Source of the DNA: Collinsella sp. UBA6357
Lineage (GTDB): Bacteria > Actinomycetota > Coriobacteriia > Coriobacteriales > Coriobacteriaceae
Assembly (NCBI GenBank): GCA_002437815.1
Contig: DJRP01000026.1
Span: forward strand, 32,643-96,642
Direction: 5' to 3'
Length of the DNA: 64,000 nt
In this document: positions 39,025-48,085 of the stretch, in pieces
Numbering within the stretch: the first letter of the stretch is position 1
Layout of the letters: each line of letters begins with the position of its first letter
Notes under the pieces: model-generated
Databases searched by the model: none
Seen by the model: the letters and a program-made list of their open reading frames with translations, nothing else
What the model was told of the DNA's origin: nothing
Program-made: the position numbers and the translations under genes

Positions 39025-39947
39025 TGGGTAAGGTCAACATGGCCGTCAACTTCGGCGGCGTGCATATGCAAAACCCCATCAACACCGCGGCCGGTACGTT
39101 CGGCTACGGCTGGCAGTTCCAGAACTTCTTCGACGTCTCCCATCTCGGTGCCATCACTACCAAGGGTTGCGCTGCCGAGCCCTGGCCCGGCAACCCCGCT
39201 CCCCGCATGGCCGAGATTCCGGGCGGCATGATCAACTCCGTGGGTCTTCAGAACCCGGGCGTCGCGGCGTTTGCCAAGGAGTCCGGCCCCTGGCTCGAGC
39301 AGCTCTCCCAGGACGGCTGCCAGGTGATCTGTCAGGTTGCGGGCCACTCGGTCGAGGAGTTCGTTCGCGCGCTCGAGATGTACGTCGAGCTGTGTCCTTG
39401 GGCCGCGGGCTACGAGATCAACGTCAGCTGCCCCAACATCGCGGCCGGCGGTGCGGCCCTTGGCGGAACCCCCGAGGGCGCGAGTTCTGTCATGCGCGCC
39501 TGCCGCAAGGTGACCGATAAACCGCTGTTCGTCAAAATGGCGCCGGTCAACGTCGCCGAGATCGCCAAGGCCCTTGAGGCCGAGGGCGCTGACGGCCTTT
39601 CTGTCATCAACTCCATCCAAGGCATGGCGATCGATGTCCATACGCGTAAATCCCGCGTTGCCAAGCCCAAAGGCGGTCTTTCGGGCCCGCTGTGCCATCA
39701 CATCGCCGTGCGCATGGTGTGGGAGGTCGCCCAAGCGGTCGATATCCCCATCAACGGCGTGGGCGGTGTCATGACCGGCGAGGATGCGGCCGAGTTTATC
39801 CTGGCGGGCGCTACGTGCGTCTCGGTGGGCATGGCCAACTTCGTCGATCCGTGTGCCTCGCTCAAGATCGAGCGCGAGCTCGAGGCCTGGGCAGAGTCGC
39901 AGGGTGTATCCGACATCAACGAGCTGGTAGGTGCTTTCGAATGTTAG
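39024..39947 (+). CDS. pyrD: Dihydroorotate dehydrogenase, class 1B catalytic subunit
   Basis: 307 residues. MAVNFGGVHMQNPINTAAGT, the catalytic Cys in YEINVSCPNIAAGG and GVGGVMTGEDAAEF are class 1 motifs; partnership with PyrK makes it class 1B (NAD-linked). It oxidises dihydroorotate to orotate in the cytoplasm. Confidence 0.96.
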   Translation: MGKVNMAVNFGGVHMQNPINTAAGTFGYGWQFQNFFDVSHLGAITTKGCAAEPWPGNPAPRMAEIPGGMINSVGLQNPGVAAFAKESGPWLEQLSQDGCQVICQVAGHSVEEFVRALEMYVELCPWAAGYEINVSCPNIAAGGAALGGTPEGASSVMRACRKVTDKPLFVKMAPVNVAEIAKALEAEGADGLSVINSIQGMAIDVHTRKSRVAKPKGGLSGPLCHHIAVRMVWEVAQAVDIPINGVGGVMTGEDAAEFILAGATCVSVGMANFVDPCASLKIERELEAWAESQGVSDINELVGAFEC

Positions 39948-40654
39948 AGAACGATGCCCGCGACCGCGTGATCGTCGCACTCGATTGTGATCGCGATCGC
40001 GCCCTTGAGCTGGCTCATGAGCTTTCCGGTCATACCCGTTGGCTTAAGGTCGGTATGACCCTGTACTATGCCGAGGGTCCGTCTATCGTCAAGACGTTCA
40101 AGGACCTGGGTTTTAAGGTGTTTTTGGACCTCAAGTTCCATGACATCCCGCATCAGGTTCGCGGTGCCGCCCGCTCGGCCTCGCTTGCCGGAGCCGATCT
40201 GCTTTCGGTGCACGGTCTGGGATCGGGCGCCATGCTCGCTGCCTGTCGCGAGGGTGCCGAGGAGGCCCGTGCCGACCGCGCCAAGCTCGTGGCCATTACC
40301 GTGCTCACTAGTATGAGCCAGGATTCTCTGACCGAGATCGGTATCGACACGCCGGTGGCCGACGAGGCGGCTCGCTTGGCAAAGCTCGCTCAGGTAAACG
40401 GTATCGATGGCATTGTCTGCTCGCCCATGGAGGCTCATGACATGCGCGAGCTCTTGGGCCCTGACGCGCTGATCGTCACCCCGGGTGTCCGCCCGGTCGG
40501 TGCGGCACTTGGAGATCAAACCCGCGTCGCCACGCCCGCTCGGGCCATCAATCGCGGTGCGAGCCACATCGTGGTCGGTCGCCCCATCACCGGCGCCGAT
40601 GATCCGGTGGCTGCCTTTGATGCCATCGTCGATGAGCTGGTCAAAGAGGCATAG
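39941..40654 (+). CDS. pyrF: Orotidine-5'-phosphate decarboxylase
   Basis: 237 residues from ATG 39941, overlapping pyrD by 7 bases. The catalytic Lys-Asp set is FLDLKFHDIPHQV; VTPGVRPVGA and HIVVGRPITGADDP form the phosphate site. It makes UMP. pyrE (orotate phosphoribosyltransferase) is not in this operon and must be elsewhere. Confidence 0.96.
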   Translation: MLENDARDRVIVALDCDRDRALELAHELSGHTRWLKVGMTLYYAEGPSIVKTFKDLGFKVFLDLKFHDIPHQVRGAARSASLAGADLLSVHGLGSGAMLAACREGAEEARADRAKLVAITVLTSMSQDSLTEIGIDTPVADEAARLAKLAQVNGIDGIVCSPMEAHDMRELLGPDALIVTPGVRPVGAALGDQTRVATPARAINRGASHIVVGRPITGADDPVAAFDAIVDELVKEA

Positions 40655-40705
40655 CGGCACGTATAGTCCAACGCTGTCGCTTCTGCACGGCTATTAGCAC
40701 AAATT

Positions 40706-40769
40706 GGCCCCTGTGCCAGCGAAAACTTCGCATCCTTTATGTGAAATCGCTGGTCAGGGGCCATACTTT
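40706..40769 (+). terminator. pyr operon terminator
   Basis: GGCCCCTG (40706-40713) and CCAGCG (40716-40721) pair with CGCTGG (40748-40753) and CAGGGGCC (40755-40762) around a 26-nt loop; CTTTTT follows. The large loop makes it less standard. Confidence 0.55.
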
Positions 40770-40898
40770 TTGGCGAATGCCTTGCACATCGGATGTCTAT
40801 CGTCTAACCTATGATGCCGTCGATTAGGCGTTTGGTATGTTTTACGTGCTAAAATGCTCATTTAGATGAAGATAAACCCAACACATTTGGAGGTTCGA

Positions 40899-41207
40899 AT
40901 GGCACTCCCTCAGCTTACCGACGAGCAGCGCAAGCAGGCTCTCGAGAAGGCCGCGGCCGCCCGTCATGCCCGCGCTGAGCTTCGTGAGCAGATCAAGAAG
41001 GGCGAGAAGTCCCTCGAGTCCGTTCTCAACTCTGACGACCCCATCGCTTCGCGCATGAAGGTCTCCACCCTCATCGAGTCTCTTCCCGGTTATGGCAAGG
41101 CCAAGGCCGCCAAGATCATGGAGGAGCTCGGCATCTCCGCAACCCGTCGCGTCCAGGGCCTGGGTGTCCGTCAGCGCGAGCAGCTTCTTGAGCAGCTGAC
41201 CAAATAA
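40899..41207 (+). CDS. mihF: Actinobacterial integration host factor (mIHF-type)
   Basis: 102 residues from ATG 40899 with GGAGG. ALPQLTDEQRKQALEKAAAA, then DDPIASRMKVSTLIESLPG and GYGKAKAAKIMEELGIS, form the helix-hairpin-type DNA-binding fold of actinobacterial IHF, unrelated in fold to the Escherichia coli IHF. The position directly before gmk is the usual one in Actinomycetota and supports the taxonomic call. It bends DNA and helps organise the nucleoid. Confidence 0.92.
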   Translation: MALPQLTDEQRKQALEKAAAARHARAELREQIKKGEKSLESVLNSDDPIASRMKVSTLIESLPGYGKAKAAKIMEELGISATRRVQGLGVRQREQLLEQLTK

Positions 41208-41777
41208 GTGGGCACGGTGCAATCCAAGCTCTTTGTGATTTCCGGACCGTCGGGTGCAGGGAAGGGCACGCTTGTCGCACGTGTGCGCGAGCAGCGCTCC
41301 AATCTGGGCCTGACGGTTTCGGCTACCACGAGGAAGCCGCGTGAGGGCGAAGTCGAAGGCGTCAACTATTATTTTCTGACGCGGGACGAGTTTGAGCGTC
41401 GTGTAGAAGCAGGGGCATTCGTCGAATGGGCCGAGGTTCATGGAAACTGCTATGGCACGTTGGTGAGCGAGGTCGAGTCCAAGCTTGCAAGCGGCAATTC
41501 CCTGATCCTCGAGATCGACGTTCAAGGCGCCCTGCAAGTCAAAAAGCGCTTTCCCGATGCCGTGCTCGTTTTTATCAAGCCACCGTCGCTTGAGATTTTG
41601 CGCGAGCGACTGGTCGGCCGCGGGAGCGAGACGCCCGAGTCGCTCGAGCTGCGTCTGGCAGATGCCCAAGGCGAGCTGGAGCTTGCCGACCGCTATGACG
41701 ACGTCGTTGTCAACGACGACCTCGACCGCGCGACCGAGGAGCTTGTTCGCGTACTCGATAAGCATGAAAGGATCTGA
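41208..41777 (+). CDS. gmk: Guanylate kinase
   Basis: 189 residues from GTG 41208, directly after the mihF stop. The P-loop is SGPSGAGKGTL; SATTRKPREGEVEGVNYYF binds GMP. It phosphorylates GMP to GDP. It is followed by rpoZ, as in many genomes. Confidence 0.96.
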   Translation: MGTVQSKLFVISGPSGAGKGTLVARVREQRSNLGLTVSATTRKPREGEVEGVNYYFLTRDEFERRVEAGAFVEWAEVHGNCYGTLVSEVESKLASGNSLILEIDVQGALQVKKRFPDAVLVFIKPPSLEILRERLVGRGSETPESLELRLADAQGELELADRYDDVVVNDDLDRATEELVRVLDKHERI

Positions 41778-41782
41778 GGTCT

Positions 41783-42064
41783 GTGTCCGTTGTGAACCCT
41801 CGTATCGATGATCTTCTTGAGAAGACCGACCATAACCGTTTTCTGCTCGCATCGCTCGCTTCCAAGCGTGCCTGCGATATCAACAGCATGCTGCGCGGTC
41901 AACATAACCGTGTTCTTGCTGTTCAGGATGTTGACGACATCACCATTGCGCTGTCCGGCACCGATACCATCACGATGGCTATGGATGAGATCGTCGACGG
42001 CGACATCTCCTACAACCACGAGCGCTATGAGAAGGCTCTGGGCCACAGGGTTGCCGAGGACTAA
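41783..42064 (+). CDS. rpoZ: DNA-directed RNA polymerase omega subunit
   Basis: 93 residues from GTG 41783. The omega core is present: IDDLLEKTDHNRFLLASLAS, KRACDIN and the downstream GHRVAED end. It helps fold and stabilise the beta' subunit of RNA polymerase. Confidence 0.92.
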   Translation: MSVVNPRIDDLLEKTDHNRFLLASLASKRACDINSMLRGQHNRVLAVQDVDDITIALSGTDTITMAMDEIVDGDISYNHERYEKALGHRVAED

Positions 42065-43312
42065 ATGGCAAGCCGTGTCTGCCTGGTCCACTATCACGAG
42101 GTTGGACTGAAGGGCAAGAACCGCGCACATTTCGAACATATCCTTATGGATAACATCGAGGCGGCCTTGGCCGCCTTTTCCGTGAAGGCCGTGTCTCGAA
42201 TCTCCGGTTATATCCTCGTGACTTTCAATGAGCATCATGCCGAGGCCGCGGCGGAGGTTATCCGCACCGTGCCCGGTGTGGCACGCGTGTCGTTGGCGTA
42301 TCACACCAATCGCGACCCTCAGGAGTACAACGCCGCCGCCATCAAGGCGCTGCGAGAGGCGGGGGAGTTCGAATCGTTCAAGGTGCACGCCAAGCGGTCC
42401 AACACCGATTACGAACTGACCTCTATCGACATCAACCGTCAGGTAGGAGAAGTTCTCTGCGAGGCTTTTCCCGACAAGAAGGTTTTGATGCACGACCCTG
42501 ATGTCATGGTGCATGTCTTGGTCGTTCAGGGCAGCGTGTATGTGTATGCACGCTCCGAGCGCGGCGTAGGCGGTCTGCCGGTCGGATCTGCCGGCAAGGT
42601 CGTGACGCTGCTGTCGTCCGGTATCGATTCGCCGGTAGCCACGTGGATGCTCGCTCGCCGTGGCGCCGTCTGCGTCCCCGTGCATTTTAGCGGGCGTCCG
42701 CAAACGCCCGACACCAGCGAATATCTTGTGCAGGACATCATCAAGGCTTTGGCCCCCGGTGTCTCCATCGGGCGTCTGTATGTGGTGCCGTTTGGCGATT
42801 GCCAACGCGAGATATCGGTCAAATGCCCCAGCAACCTGCGCGTTATCATGTATCGTCGCGTGATGTACTCCATCGCTGAGCGTATCGCCCACATCGAGGG
42901 TGCCAAGGCCCTGGTAACAGGGGAGTCCCTTGGGCAGGTTGCCTCCCAGACGCTCGAGAACATCATGGCCGTCAACGAGGCCGTGACGATCCCCGTGTTC
43001 CGCCCCCTGATCGGTTCGGACAAGCAGGAGATCATCGCTCGCGCGCAGCAGATCGGTACCTTTGATATCTCGACCGAGGCGGCTCCGGATTGTTGCACGC
43101 TCTTCATGCCGCGTCGCCCCGAGACGCACGCCAAGATGGATGCGGTGCACGAGGCTTGGGATGCGTTTGATCACGAAGCTTGGATCGAACGTTTGCTGAC
43201 CGAAACCGAGTATATCGATTTCGACAGCAACACCTATCACGCGCCACGGACGCTCAAACGGAAACATCGCGAGCTTGCTCCGCGCGAGATTTATCAGAAA
43301 TCATCTGCATAG
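42065..43312 (+). CDS. thiI: tRNA 4-thiouridine / thiamine sulfurtransferase ThiI
   Basis: 415 residues from ATG 42065, one base after rpoZ. An N-terminal ferredoxin-like and THUMP region is followed by the PP-loop LSSGIDSPVATWM and GESLGQVASQTLEN. There is no C-terminal rhodanese domain, as in the short ThiI form. It adenylates U8 of tRNA and inserts sulfur. Confidence 0.94.
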   Translation: MASRVCLVHYHEVGLKGKNRAHFEHILMDNIEAALAAFSVKAVSRISGYILVTFNEHHAEAAAEVIRTVPGVARVSLAYHTNRDPQEYNAAAIKALREAGEFESFKVHAKRSNTDYELTSIDINRQVGEVLCEAFPDKKVLMHDPDVMVHVLVVQGSVYVYARSERGVGGLPVGSAGKVVTLLSSGIDSPVATWMLARRGAVCVPVHFSGRPQTPDTSEYLVQDIIKALAPGVSIGRLYVVPFGDCQREISVKCPSNLRVIMYRRVMYSIAERIAHIEGAKALVTGESLGQVASQTLENIMAVNEAVTIPVFRPLIGSDKQEIIARAQQIGTFDISTEAAPDCCTLFMPRRPETHAKMDAVHEAWDAFDHEAWIERLLTETEYIDFDSNTYHAPRTLKRKHRELAPREIYQKSSA

Positions 43313-43319
43313 ACTGTAT

Positions 43320-43354
43320 AGACCGGTTATGTACATGCATAACCGGTCTTTTAT
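43320..43354 (+). terminator. Terminator after thiI
   Basis: Arms 43320-43331 and 43338-43349 are perfect 12-bp complements (AGACCGGTTATG) with a 6-nt loop, then TTTTATTT. It ends the mihF-gmk-rpoZ-thiI unit. Confidence 0.85.
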
Positions 43355-43520
43355 TTGCGCAGGTAGCATTGTTTCTTGACGAGTATTTGTCCTCTATATG
43401 CATATTCCAGAACATGTTTGTCGGCATATGGTCAGCATATGGTTTGACGGTCCGTTTTCGTTTGCTTATGAGACCTATGCACATCATCTGGCCCCTCACA
43501 ATATTGTTGAGGTGGTTGCT

Positions 43521-44219
43521 ATGGCGCAGCGAGAACAACGGGAGCGGATGAAAAAGGCTGACTCTTTAGCTGAAAAGCTTTTGAAACATAAGGCGTTGCT
43601 TGTGGCCGTGATGGTTGTGATTGCTGCGGCATGTGGACTTGGGTTCACAAGTATGGGTGCGTCCGGGGGCGACCGTATTCAAATCGTGCGTGCCGACGAA
43701 GGTTCTTCCTCACATAAGCGAACCGATGATACCGAACATGTGACGGCGAAAACGCACGATGCTTCGGCGCAAGAAGTGCTTGTCGATATCGACGGGGCGG
43801 TCGCGAACCCCGGTGTCTACCGTTTATCTGCAGATGCTCGAATCTCCGATGCCATTGATGCTGCAGGCGGCCTTGTACCGGAGGCGGATACTACGTCGCT
43901 CAACCGCGCATCAAAAGTCATAGACGGACAAAAGATTCATGTTCCGGTGGCGGGGGAGCCTTCGATTTCACCTAATCAATCGTCCGGTGATGTTTCGGAC
44001 GAAGCGGCAGCAGATTCATCGGGTAGTGGGTTGATCAATATCAACACCGCCACGGCAACCGATCTACAGGAGTTACCAGGCATCGGTCCCTCGACTGCTC
44101 AGGCCATCGTCGACGATCGGACGCAAAACGGCGCATTCTCATCGATTGAAGACCTCATGCGTGTCTCGGGTATCGGCGAGAAAAAGTTCGCCAAGCTCAA
44201 AAATGGGATCTGCGTGTGA
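43521..44219 (+). CDS. comEA: ComEA, DNA-uptake receptor
   Basis: 232 residues from ATG 43521 with GAGGTGG upstream. One membrane anchor (ALLVAVMVVIAAACGLGFTS), a SLBB domain (VDIDGAVANPGVYRLS, ISDAIDAAGG) and a C-terminal double helix-hairpin-helix (INTATATDLQELPGIGPSTA, VSGIGEKKFAKLK) are the ComEA layout. It binds incoming double-stranded DNA outside the membrane. It overlaps comEC by GTGA. Confidence 0.93.
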   Translation: MAQREQRERMKKADSLAEKLLKHKALLVAVMVVIAAACGLGFTSMGASGGDRIQIVRADEGSSSHKRTDDTEHVTAKTHDASAQEVLVDIDGAVANPGVYRLSADARISDAIDAAGGLVPEADTTSLNRASKVIDGQKIHVPVAGEPSISPNQSSGDVSDEAAADSSGSGLININTATATDLQELPGIGPSTAQAIVDDRTQNGAFSSIEDLMRVSGIGEKKFAKLKNGICV

Positions 44220-46540
44220 GGGGGAACGCGGGGCATGAGTTTCCCGTGCGGCCCCTCATACCCGTTACGGCTGCCTTCTTTGCAGGGCTCGTGGTGGGCT
44301 CGATTCCCATTTTGAATCGTGGGGCAACTGCGGTTCTTGAGGGAGGTGAGCTTTCTGGTATCGCAACGCTCGCGCTTGTTGCCGCGGGGCTTCTGTTGCT
44401 GTTGACCTCATATCTGCTGTCTCGACGTCTGCATGGTCGCTTGGTAGCCGCACTTTCTCTGTTCGGTTTCGGTGTCATCGCGGGTTCTTTGGTCTCCCAT
44501 CTGTGGTACACCGCTCGTCTCGGGGAATCTCAGTCCTATAAGAGCCTGTCTGCAAGCGCTATGACCTTTGTGATAGACGATGATCCATCGATATCGGATC
44601 AAGGTTATTCGTTTTCGGTATCGGTCAGTGCGGGTGATGTATCGCTTGGAAAGGCTCGTCTCACACTTGATCAGGATGTCGACGTGGGGTCGCGGGTCCG
44701 TGTGATCGGGCGCATCAAAGCCTTTTCGAGCGATGATTATGGTCGATCTCGAGTATTGCATGGTGAGCTGCGCCGCATCACGGCGATTCGCATCGTGTCC
44801 GTAGAACCTCCGGGGCCCTCGCAGCCTCTCGCACTGTTTCGTTCGACGTTACTCAAGGTAATCGATGCCGAATCATCTCCCGCGCGGGCCTTGATTGCCG
44901 GTGTGGTCTGCGGACGAGCAACAGAGCTGCGTGCTGGCGATGCGGGAGATTGGTTTTCTCGTACGGGAACCTCGCATCTTATTGCCGTTTCGGGCACCCA
45001 TCTCGCCTTGGTGGGTTTTTTGGCCGATAGCGTTCTGGTCCGGTTCAAAATTTCACGGCGCAAGCGCTCCATATTCATGGCGACCGTATGCGTCACCTAT
45101 ACGCTCTTTACGGGTGCTTCGCCGTCAGCGGTCCGTTCCTGTTGCATGGTGCTCATGGGCCTTGTCGTCTCGAGTGCGGGACGCCGCACCCATAGTCTCT
45201 CGGCGCTCTTTTTAACCGCCTCGGGATTTATGCTGATCAACCCTTCCGTTTTGTTTGATCTTGGTTTTCAACTCTCCTGCGTCAGCGTGTTCGCCATTAT
45301 CTGTTTCGGTTCCTATGCCTCTTATGCGTTTGCGTTATTCGGCTTGGGAGAAGCTCTTTCTTCTATGTTGGCGATCAGCCTGGTCGCGCAGGTCGCCACG
45401 ATACCGTTTGCCGTACCGGTATTTGGAGGCATATCGCTCATGGCTCCGCTTGCTAACGCCTGTATCGGTCCTGTCGTGAGCTTTTTGCTGACATCGAGCA
45501 TCGTCCTTGCGCCTGTGGCGTTGATTCCGGTTGCGCCTTCGCTCGCATTGGCCCTGCCGACCATGGCGGGGCAATGCACCATGTTTCTTGAGCAGCTCTT
45601 TGCATCGGTCCCTATGGCCTACATTCCTGTTGCCACCGATGCCGTTTTGATTTGGTCGCCCCCGGTGCTTGCACTCGTGCTCTACGCTGCGTGGCCCAAA
45701 CCTCGATGTGGCTCCATGCTTCTATTCGGGGCAATCATGCTGGTGTCCATAGGAGTCCCGTATATCTATTGGGATCGATTTGCTCCTGCTCAGGTGATCA
45801 TGCTTGATGTGGGGCAAGCTGATTGCATACTGGTACGGCAGGGCACCTCGACGTCTCTCGTCGATGCCGGCGTCGATCGACGAGCCCTCGAGGCCCTGAT
45901 ACGCAATAACGTGCACCATGTCGATACCGTTTTTATTACGCATTGGGACGAGGACCACTGGGGCGGTCTGCCCGATATCCTCGACGCCATTCCCGTTGAA
46001 CGCATTGTTATCGCAGAAGGCGCCCGCGAGGAGCTACCGTCTGAGCTCGCCGGCTATGACGATCTTTCCATCGATGAACTACACTGGGGCGATTCTGTTA
46101 CCTGGGCTGGCTATCGAGCCCGATGCATTTGGCCGCAGACACGCGTCGACGGGCTCGATAACGAGGATTCCCTTTGTTTGCTGTTGGAGTTTGAAGATTC
46201 CGTAACCGGGTTTCGCATGCTGTTGACGGGCGATGCCGAGCGGGACCAAGAGCATCGATTTTCTGCCGAGGCAGGGGATATCGATGTGTTCAAAATCGGC
46301 CATCACGGGTCGAAGGTATCGGTCGATGCCGAATTATTGGATGAGATCAAGCCTGAGCTGGCGATTGCGAGCGCCGGAGAGAACAATCGCTACGGGCATC
46401 CCTCGCAAGAATGCATCGATGCGGTTCTTGATTATGGAGCTCGATTTGCCTGCACGATCGACTGCGGCGATATCACCCTTGAGCCAACCTCCACCGGCAT
46501 CGAGGTGAAAACTCAGAAGCAGGGAATTCGTACGCCCTGA
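44216..46540 (+). CDS. comEC: ComEC, DNA-uptake channel
   Basis: 774 residues from GTG 44216. N-terminal DUF4131 and the competence membrane domain (RTGTSHLIAVSGTHLALVGF, many helices) are followed by a metallo-beta-lactamase-like domain with LDVGQADCILVRQG, HWDEDHWGG and IGHHGSKVS. It moves single-stranded DNA into the cytoplasm. Full length and intact, so DNA uptake may be functional; the pilus genes are not in the window. Confidence 0.95.
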   Translation: MRGNAGHEFPVRPLIPVTAAFFAGLVVGSIPILNRGATAVLEGGELSGIATLALVAAGLLLLLTSYLLSRRLHGRLVAALSLFGFGVIAGSLVSHLWYTARLGESQSYKSLSASAMTFVIDDDPSISDQGYSFSVSVSAGDVSLGKARLTLDQDVDVGSRVRVIGRIKAFSSDDYGRSRVLHGELRRITAIRIVSVEPPGPSQPLALFRSTLLKVIDAESSPARALIAGVVCGRATELRAGDAGDWFSRTGTSHLIAVSGTHLALVGFLADSVLVRFKISRRKRSIFMATVCVTYTLFTGASPSAVRSCCMVLMGLVVSSAGRRTHSLSALFLTASGFMLINPSVLFDLGFQLSCVSVFAIICFGSYASYAFALFGLGEALSSMLAISLVAQVATIPFAVPVFGGISLMAPLANACIGPVVSFLLTSSIVLAPVALIPVAPSLALALPTMAGQCTMFLEQLFASVPMAYIPVATDAVLIWSPPVLALVLYAAWPKPRCGSMLLFGAIMLVSIGVPYIYWDRFAPAQVIMLDVGQADCILVRQGTSTSLVDAGVDRRALEALIRNNVHHVDTVFITHWDEDHWGGLPDILDAIPVERIVIAEGAREELPSELAGYDDLSIDELHWGDSVTWAGYRARCIWPQTRVDGLDNEDSLCLLLEFEDSVTGFRMLLTGDAERDQEHRFSAEAGDIDVFKIGHHGSKVSVDAELLDEIKPELAIASAGENNRYGHPSQECIDAVLDYGARFACTIDCGDITLEPTSTGIEVKTQKQGIRTP

Positions 46541-46609
46541 CGGGAGCTTGATGCCATGCATATGCCGGTGGGCTAGAATGTCTCTGTTTGCAAATGAAAG
46601 AGAGGATCC

Positions 46610-47569
46610 ATGGCCGAGACCCAGTTGCTACCCGCCTATCTTGTCATCGGCACCGATGGCGTCAAGCGAGACCATGTCGTCTCGCGCATGAAAAAGAGGC
46701 TCGAGCAATCGGGTATGATCGACTTTAATCTCGATGAGCGGGATATGACCAAAGATCCCGATATCGAATCGATCATTGGATCCCTTAACACCCTGCCCAT
46801 GGGTGCCGACTTTCGCCTTGTGATTCTCTATGGTTGCCAACGATTGGCCAAGTCGGTCAGCGAGCCGCTTGTCGAGTACCTGGCACAGCCCTGTCCCTCT
46901 ACCGTATGCCTTGTTCTTGCGGACTCTCTGGCAAAGAACACGCGCCTGTATAAAGCGATCGCCAAGATCGACAAAAAGGCGGTCATCGATTGCTCGACGA
47001 TGAAACGTTGGGAGTTGCCCAAGCGGGTTCAGCAGATGGCGACGCAGCACGGAAAGTCGATCACAACCGCCGCGGCCGAGGAGCTCGTCAGCCGATCGGG
47101 CGAGAACACGCGCATGCTCGACAACGATCTTGCTAAGTTGGCCCAGATGGTGGAGGGGCCTTCCATCGATCTGCCCGACATCGAGCGTTGGATCGTGCGC
47201 ACGGCCGAGGTTCAGCCTTGGGACTTCCTTAACGCCGTCTCGGCGCGCGATCTCGTCAGAACGCTCGAGCTCTTTGAGCTGCTGCCTGCCAAAAGCTATG
47301 TATGGACCTATACGCTGCTTTGCGGGCGGATACGCGAGCTCATAACCGCCAAAGCACTTGACGCGCGAGGGCAAGGGCGCGAGTTGGCTTCGGTACTCAA
47401 ACTGCAATCTTGGCAAGTGAAAAATCATCTCTCTTGGTCACGGCGCTATCGCATGGACGAGCTGGTCGAGGCTTTGAAGGCTGCCGTCGATGTCGAGCTG
47501 GCGCTCAAAGGTTCCTCTGATTCCAAGACGGCGCTCTTGCTTTGGGTGTGTGGAATCGTCCGCTCGTAG
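46610..47569 (+). CDS. holA: DNA polymerase III delta subunit
   Basis: 319 residues with AGAGAGGATCC before the ATG. LLPAYLVIGTDGVKRDHVVS at the start, AEELVSRSGENTRMLDNDL in the middle and the C-terminal collar region match HolA. It opens the sliding clamp in the clamp-loader complex. Located between comEC and rpsT as in many bacteria. Confidence 0.93.
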   Translation: MAETQLLPAYLVIGTDGVKRDHVVSRMKKRLEQSGMIDFNLDERDMTKDPDIESIIGSLNTLPMGADFRLVILYGCQRLAKSVSEPLVEYLAQPCPSTVCLVLADSLAKNTRLYKAIAKIDKKAVIDCSTMKRWELPKRVQQMATQHGKSITTAAAEELVSRSGENTRMLDNDLAKLAQMVEGPSIDLPDIERWIVRTAEVQPWDFLNAVSARDLVRTLELFELLPAKSYVWTYTLLCGRIRELITAKALDARGQGRELASVLKLQSWQVKNHLSWSRRYRMDELVEALKAAVDVELALKGSSDSKTALLLWVCGIVRS

Positions 47570-47721
47570 CGCTCGTGCAAGATTCGTGAAGGTACCTGCC
47601 TTTTCTTTGAGAACGTTCTACTCATCACGGCCAGTGCGTGCTATAGTTAGCGCTTGCATGACCTCACCGTGTCTCAGAGGTGTCATACAATTTCGTAAAG
47701 AACTCGAAAGGAACTCCAGAA

Positions 47722-47988
47722 GTGGCAAACATCAAGTCTCAGAAGAAGCGTATCCGCACCAATGAGGCAGCTCGCATCCGCAACAAGGCTGTCAAGTCCG
47801 AGCTCAAGACCCTGACCAAGCACGTGCAGGCCGCTGTCGCCGAGGGCGACGCCGAGAAGGCCCAGGCTGCCCTCACGACCGTCACCAAGCGTCTCGATAT
47901 GGCTGCCGCCAAGCACGTCATTCACAAGAACCAGGCTTCCAACCGTAAGTCCGGTCTCGCTAAGCTCGTGAACAGCATCAACGCCTAA
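47722..47988 (+). CDS. rpsT: 30S ribosomal protein S20
   Basis: 88 residues from GTG 47722 with GAAAGGAA upstream. ANIKSQKKRIRTNEAARIRN and HKNQASNRKSGLAKLV are characteristic. TATAGT about 80 bases upstream may be its -10 element. Confidence 0.96.
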   Translation: MANIKSQKKRIRTNEAARIRNKAVKSELKTLTKHVQAAVAEGDAEKAQAALTTVTKRLDMAAAKHVIHKNQASNRKSGLAKLVNSINA

Positions 47989-48022
47989 GTTGTAAATTTC
48001 ACACTTTAATGATTACGCGCAT

Positions 48023-48058
48023 AAAAGGAACCCGTTTTTATGAACGGGTTCCTTTTTT
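48023..48058 (+). terminator. rpsT terminator
   Basis: Stem 48025-48036 / 48043-48054 (AAGGAACCCGTT, 6-nt loop) followed by six T. Clear intrinsic terminator. Confidence 0.9.
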
Positions 48059-48085
48059 CATGGAGCCTCGGTTAAGATAGCGATT